A stretch of DNA of 64,000 nucleotides, from NCBI GenBank assembly GCA_947095535.1, contig OX352773.1, forward strand, positions 29,471,398 through 29,535,397, in the 5' to 3' direction. Position 1 is the first letter of the stretch; every line of letters starts with the position of its first letter. The DNA comes from Poecilobothrus nobilitatus (Eukaryota > Arthropoda > Insecta > Diptera > Dolichopodidae). Position numbers and translations under genes: made by a program. Under the pieces are notes generated by a model. That model saw nothing but the letters and a program-made list of their open reading frames with translations. It was not told where the DNA came from and ran no database searches. Below, one piece after another: positions 61,301 to 64,000 of the stretch.

Positions 61301-63321
61301 CCTTAATTTTTATAAATGAAAAAATAAAACGACGTAAATCGAAAAAAAAAAAATTATATGTTAATTATAATTAATGTAACATTATGTTAATATACGTTAA
61401 TTTAAGAATTATAATGATCTTATATTATTCTTAAATTTTTATCTATTTTTTACTATGTTACTTAATCACTTTTAAGCCAATTAAATGGTTTCTTATAATA
61501 ATAAAATTCATTCTAAATGATGAATAAATCAATTATAGAAAAATATATTAAAAATATTAATTTTATTATTCATTAAATAATAAAAATGAATTTTAATTAA
61601 CAAATTTAATTTCCATGTTTCGCCTCTCACTTACAGAACCAACAAACAGCCAAAAAATAAAATCAAAGAACTGTTATTTTTTAAGAAATTTTTACCGTTC
61701 ATTTAAATACATTTTATTATCAAACATTCCAATGAAAATTACTCTTGTCTCGCCTTGTTCCCCATTTTTTTTTTTTTTATCGATTATAAAACTAGAGTAT
61801 AAAAAACCGATTTTAAAAGCTTTCAAAATTATGGCCTTGTCCATATAAACAGTAGACATATAAAGAAAAATTCAAATAACAACAAACCAAAAGCAAAAAA
61901 ATAAATAAAATTTCTCATTCAATTTTCAGGGAATGAAAAAAAAAATTTAAAAAAAAACAGTTGAAAAACAAAAGAGACAATTGAAATTGAAAGAAAGAAT
62001 GCTTTTTTTTTCTCTGGAAGAGAATTGATATAAAAAGAGAAAGCTTTAAAAGAAAACAAAAACACAGATTTTTCAATTTGTTCAAAGGTTTTCTTTTTTT
62101 TTCTTTTTGTTTTACAATCTATAGATTATAAATTTTTAAATATGTATATGGATGGATGAATATATGTGTTTATTTGTATACGGAACAACTTGGATTAAAT
62201 AAATAAATAAATAGATATAAAAATATTTTTTTTTAAATATAACTAAATATTAAAAACTTTTGCGATTGCGTGAAATATCAATTGAAACTGCACGTAAAAT
62301 ATAAACTTATCTACATATTTATATAATTAAATATTTGTATGCACATCAAAAAAAAAAAAATTTGTTTTTTTTTGTTTAACCAATATACATAACAATATAC
62401 AAAAATGGTTTAAAAAGTCGAGAAATCATACAACACACACAACACATGATAAGATCTTTGAAAGAGAAAAACATTCTACTGTAAAATAAAACTTTTTTGT
62501 CATATTTTATAAGTTTATTATGCAAAAAGGTTAATTTTTCTCTCAGAGTATTTCTAAACTTTAAATGGAATTTATGCTTTTCTTACAAAAAAAAAAAAAT
62601 AAAAATAAAAATAAAAAAAAAATCTAAGAAAAACTTTTAATCTAGAAACAGAAAACATAAAACCATTTAAAGAAAAGAAAAGAGAGTAAAAGAAAAAACA
62701 AAACACAAAACCAAAGAAATCACGGGTATATAATGGTAAATTTTATTTATTCTTTCAAGCACATATGCATTTTTTTTTAATACATACATATACTATAATA
62801 TATAAACACGCTAAGGTAACTACATCCATATTAATATAAATTATAAATTTATTTGGATTAGTGTGGTTTTTCACACTATGAAAAATATTTTTCCTCTCAA
62901 AATGAAAAAAAAAAAAAAACAAACAAACAATTAAAAAGAAAATGAGAAAATCAAAAAATAAAAATAATAAAAAGCTTCGCTCTTATCTCTGATGAATGTT
63001 TTGTGAGTGAGACTGACGTCGTGTTGGCTTAATAATATCCGTAATACTTACATATATATATACTATATAGTATATACTATACATATGTATATATATCACT
63101 TTTATATCACTTTTTTGCAAATGAAATTTTTATATATATAATATATATATACAAATATATAATATATTAGATGACATATATTAAACATATGTTTATATAA
63201 TATATATATATGAAGGATATTATAAAAAGGTATATATGTTAAAATTCATATCAGTTCCAGCTATATATCTATTTATTTGCATACAAAAATATATATACAT
63301 TATTATTATGTACATTTAATA
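55375..63321. other. long non-coding AT-rich stretch with one unassigned mixed-composition patch
   Basis: 55930-56350 is clearly less AT-biased. It contains a ~40-bp tandem duplication (ATAAGTTACTGAAACT...GAGTTTGTGCT at 56009-56042 and 56048-56089) and broken protein-like pieces on the plus strand, but I could not match it to a family. Elsewhere: A/T tracts, (AAAAC)n at about 57640-57660, a CTTGCCTTGCC pair near 57960, and (TA)n near 63050-63200. The open frames at 56900-57145, 57260-57508 and 61615-61848 are Phe-rich or unrecognisable. Confidence 0.5.
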
Positions 63322-63323
63322 GT

Positions 63324-63345
63324 GTCGTCGTCGTCGTCGTCGTCG
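63324..63345. repeat. (GTC)n trinucleotide microsatellite
   Basis: About seven GTC units in a row, striking in DNA this poor in G and C. Surrounding sequence is TA-rich and non-coding, so it is unlikely to be a codon repeat. Confidence 0.95.
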
Positions 63346-64000
63346 CTTTTATGTGTTATTTTTTGCTTGAATTTAAGGTGTATTTTAAATAGCTTTTTTG
63401 CAATTATTTAGTTGTTGTTTTTATTGTAAGTACATTATAAATGTACATGTACATATTATATATACAAATGTATATACAAAAATGTATATATATATATATA
63501 TAAGCAGGCATATATATATATATAATGTTCAAAGTCTGATGATTGGATTTTTTTAATCAGAGAAAAATAAAACTGAAAAAAATCTGAACAGCAGTTTTTA
63601 TACAAAAAAAAAAAAAAAAAAAACAAGAAAATCAGAGAGAAAATCATAAAAATGGATTTTTATGTTATTTTTGTTTTGTGTAATTTTTTTTTCTTTTCTT
63701 TTTTTTTTTTATTGTAATTGTGTCAACAGCAGCAAAGCTGTCTGACTAACACATTTATGTACATATAGAGTATAATTTTTTTTTTTCTTTATATATGAAC
63801 ATATTTATTTAAATATCTACATTTTATGAACTACCTAATAATACCTATTTATTATATGTTTAAATAAAAAATAATAATGAAAATCAGTAAAAGAATAACG
63901 AATAAATATACAATACACTATGAGTTATACCGTTGTAATGTAAAAAAAAAAAAAAAATTAAAAATCAGAAAAACAATAAGAAAAATTTATCTCTTCAATT
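63346..64000. other. non-coding AT-rich end of window
   Basis: TATATG runs at 63484-63525, A21 at about 63604, and T-rich tracts. The minus-strand open frame at 63456-63647 is a Tyr/Ile/Phe translation of these runs. No gene seen up to the window edge. Confidence 0.6.

Overview
The window is very AT-rich eukaryotic DNA (well over three quarters A+T by eye; not computed). It is full of long A and T homopolymer tracts, (TA)n and TATATG-type runs, and short A/T microsatellites. The best organism guess is a higher fly (Diptera, Schizophora). That guess rests on three interspersed elements with the ATACCC ends, a (GTCC)n core and a 3' AGTTGAC/GTCAACT hairpin typical of dipteran mini-me/DINE-1/Helentron-associated repeats, plus tRNA-derived SINEs and decayed insect-type LINE and gypsy fragments. 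No bacterial, viral or organellar gene is visible. No complete host gene, rRNA or functional tRNA gene could be supported. The window is most likely intergenic DNA or the inside of a very long intron.

Layout. 1-13.4 kb: simple-sequence-rich DNA with one Helentron-like element (2.85-3.6 kb) and one old SINE relic (6.6 kb). 13.45-13.8 kb: an antisense LINE C-terminal remnant. 14.8-16.2 kb: small GC-richer islands, including a 14-bp palindrome and a possible tiny terminal exon. 16.7-17.0 kb: a sense LINE C-terminal remnant, the only longer open frame that resembles a protein. 19.1-20.3 kb: an antisense LINE reverse-transcriptase remnant, then a SINE 3' fragment, then a composite (dimeric) SINE. 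23.9-24.3 kb: a second composite SINE in the opposite orientation. 26.4-26.7 kb: a decayed gypsy-type protease. 29.75-32.3 kb: a ~180-bp inverted repeat pair. 32.8-34.4 kb: a second, longer Helentron-like element. 38.8-40 kb: an unassigned repeat with a 60-bp duplication. 42.37-43.01 kb: a 640-bp foldback element. 44.7-45.3 kb: a third Helentron-like element. 45.6-46.0 kb: another LINE C-terminal remnant. 53.0-53.5 kb: a young SINE with an 11-bp target duplication, inserted beside an old SINE. 54.1 kb: a near-perfect 36-bp-stem hairpin. 55.25 kb: a further SINE relic. 55.9-56.4 kb: an unassigned patch of less biased sequence. The rest is low-complexity DNA ending in a (GTC)n microsatellite near 63.3 kb.

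There is no operon or pathway to describe. What interacts here are mobile elements. The two composite SINEs look like parent and offspring: the copy at 19.9-20.3 kb carries at its 3' end a few bases that match the target duplication of the copy at 23.9-24.3 kb. The three Helentron-like elements share ends but have two different tandem-repeat interiors. The short open frames scattered through the window are almost all chance translations of A/T tracts (Lys/Asn/Phe/Ile/Tyr-rich).
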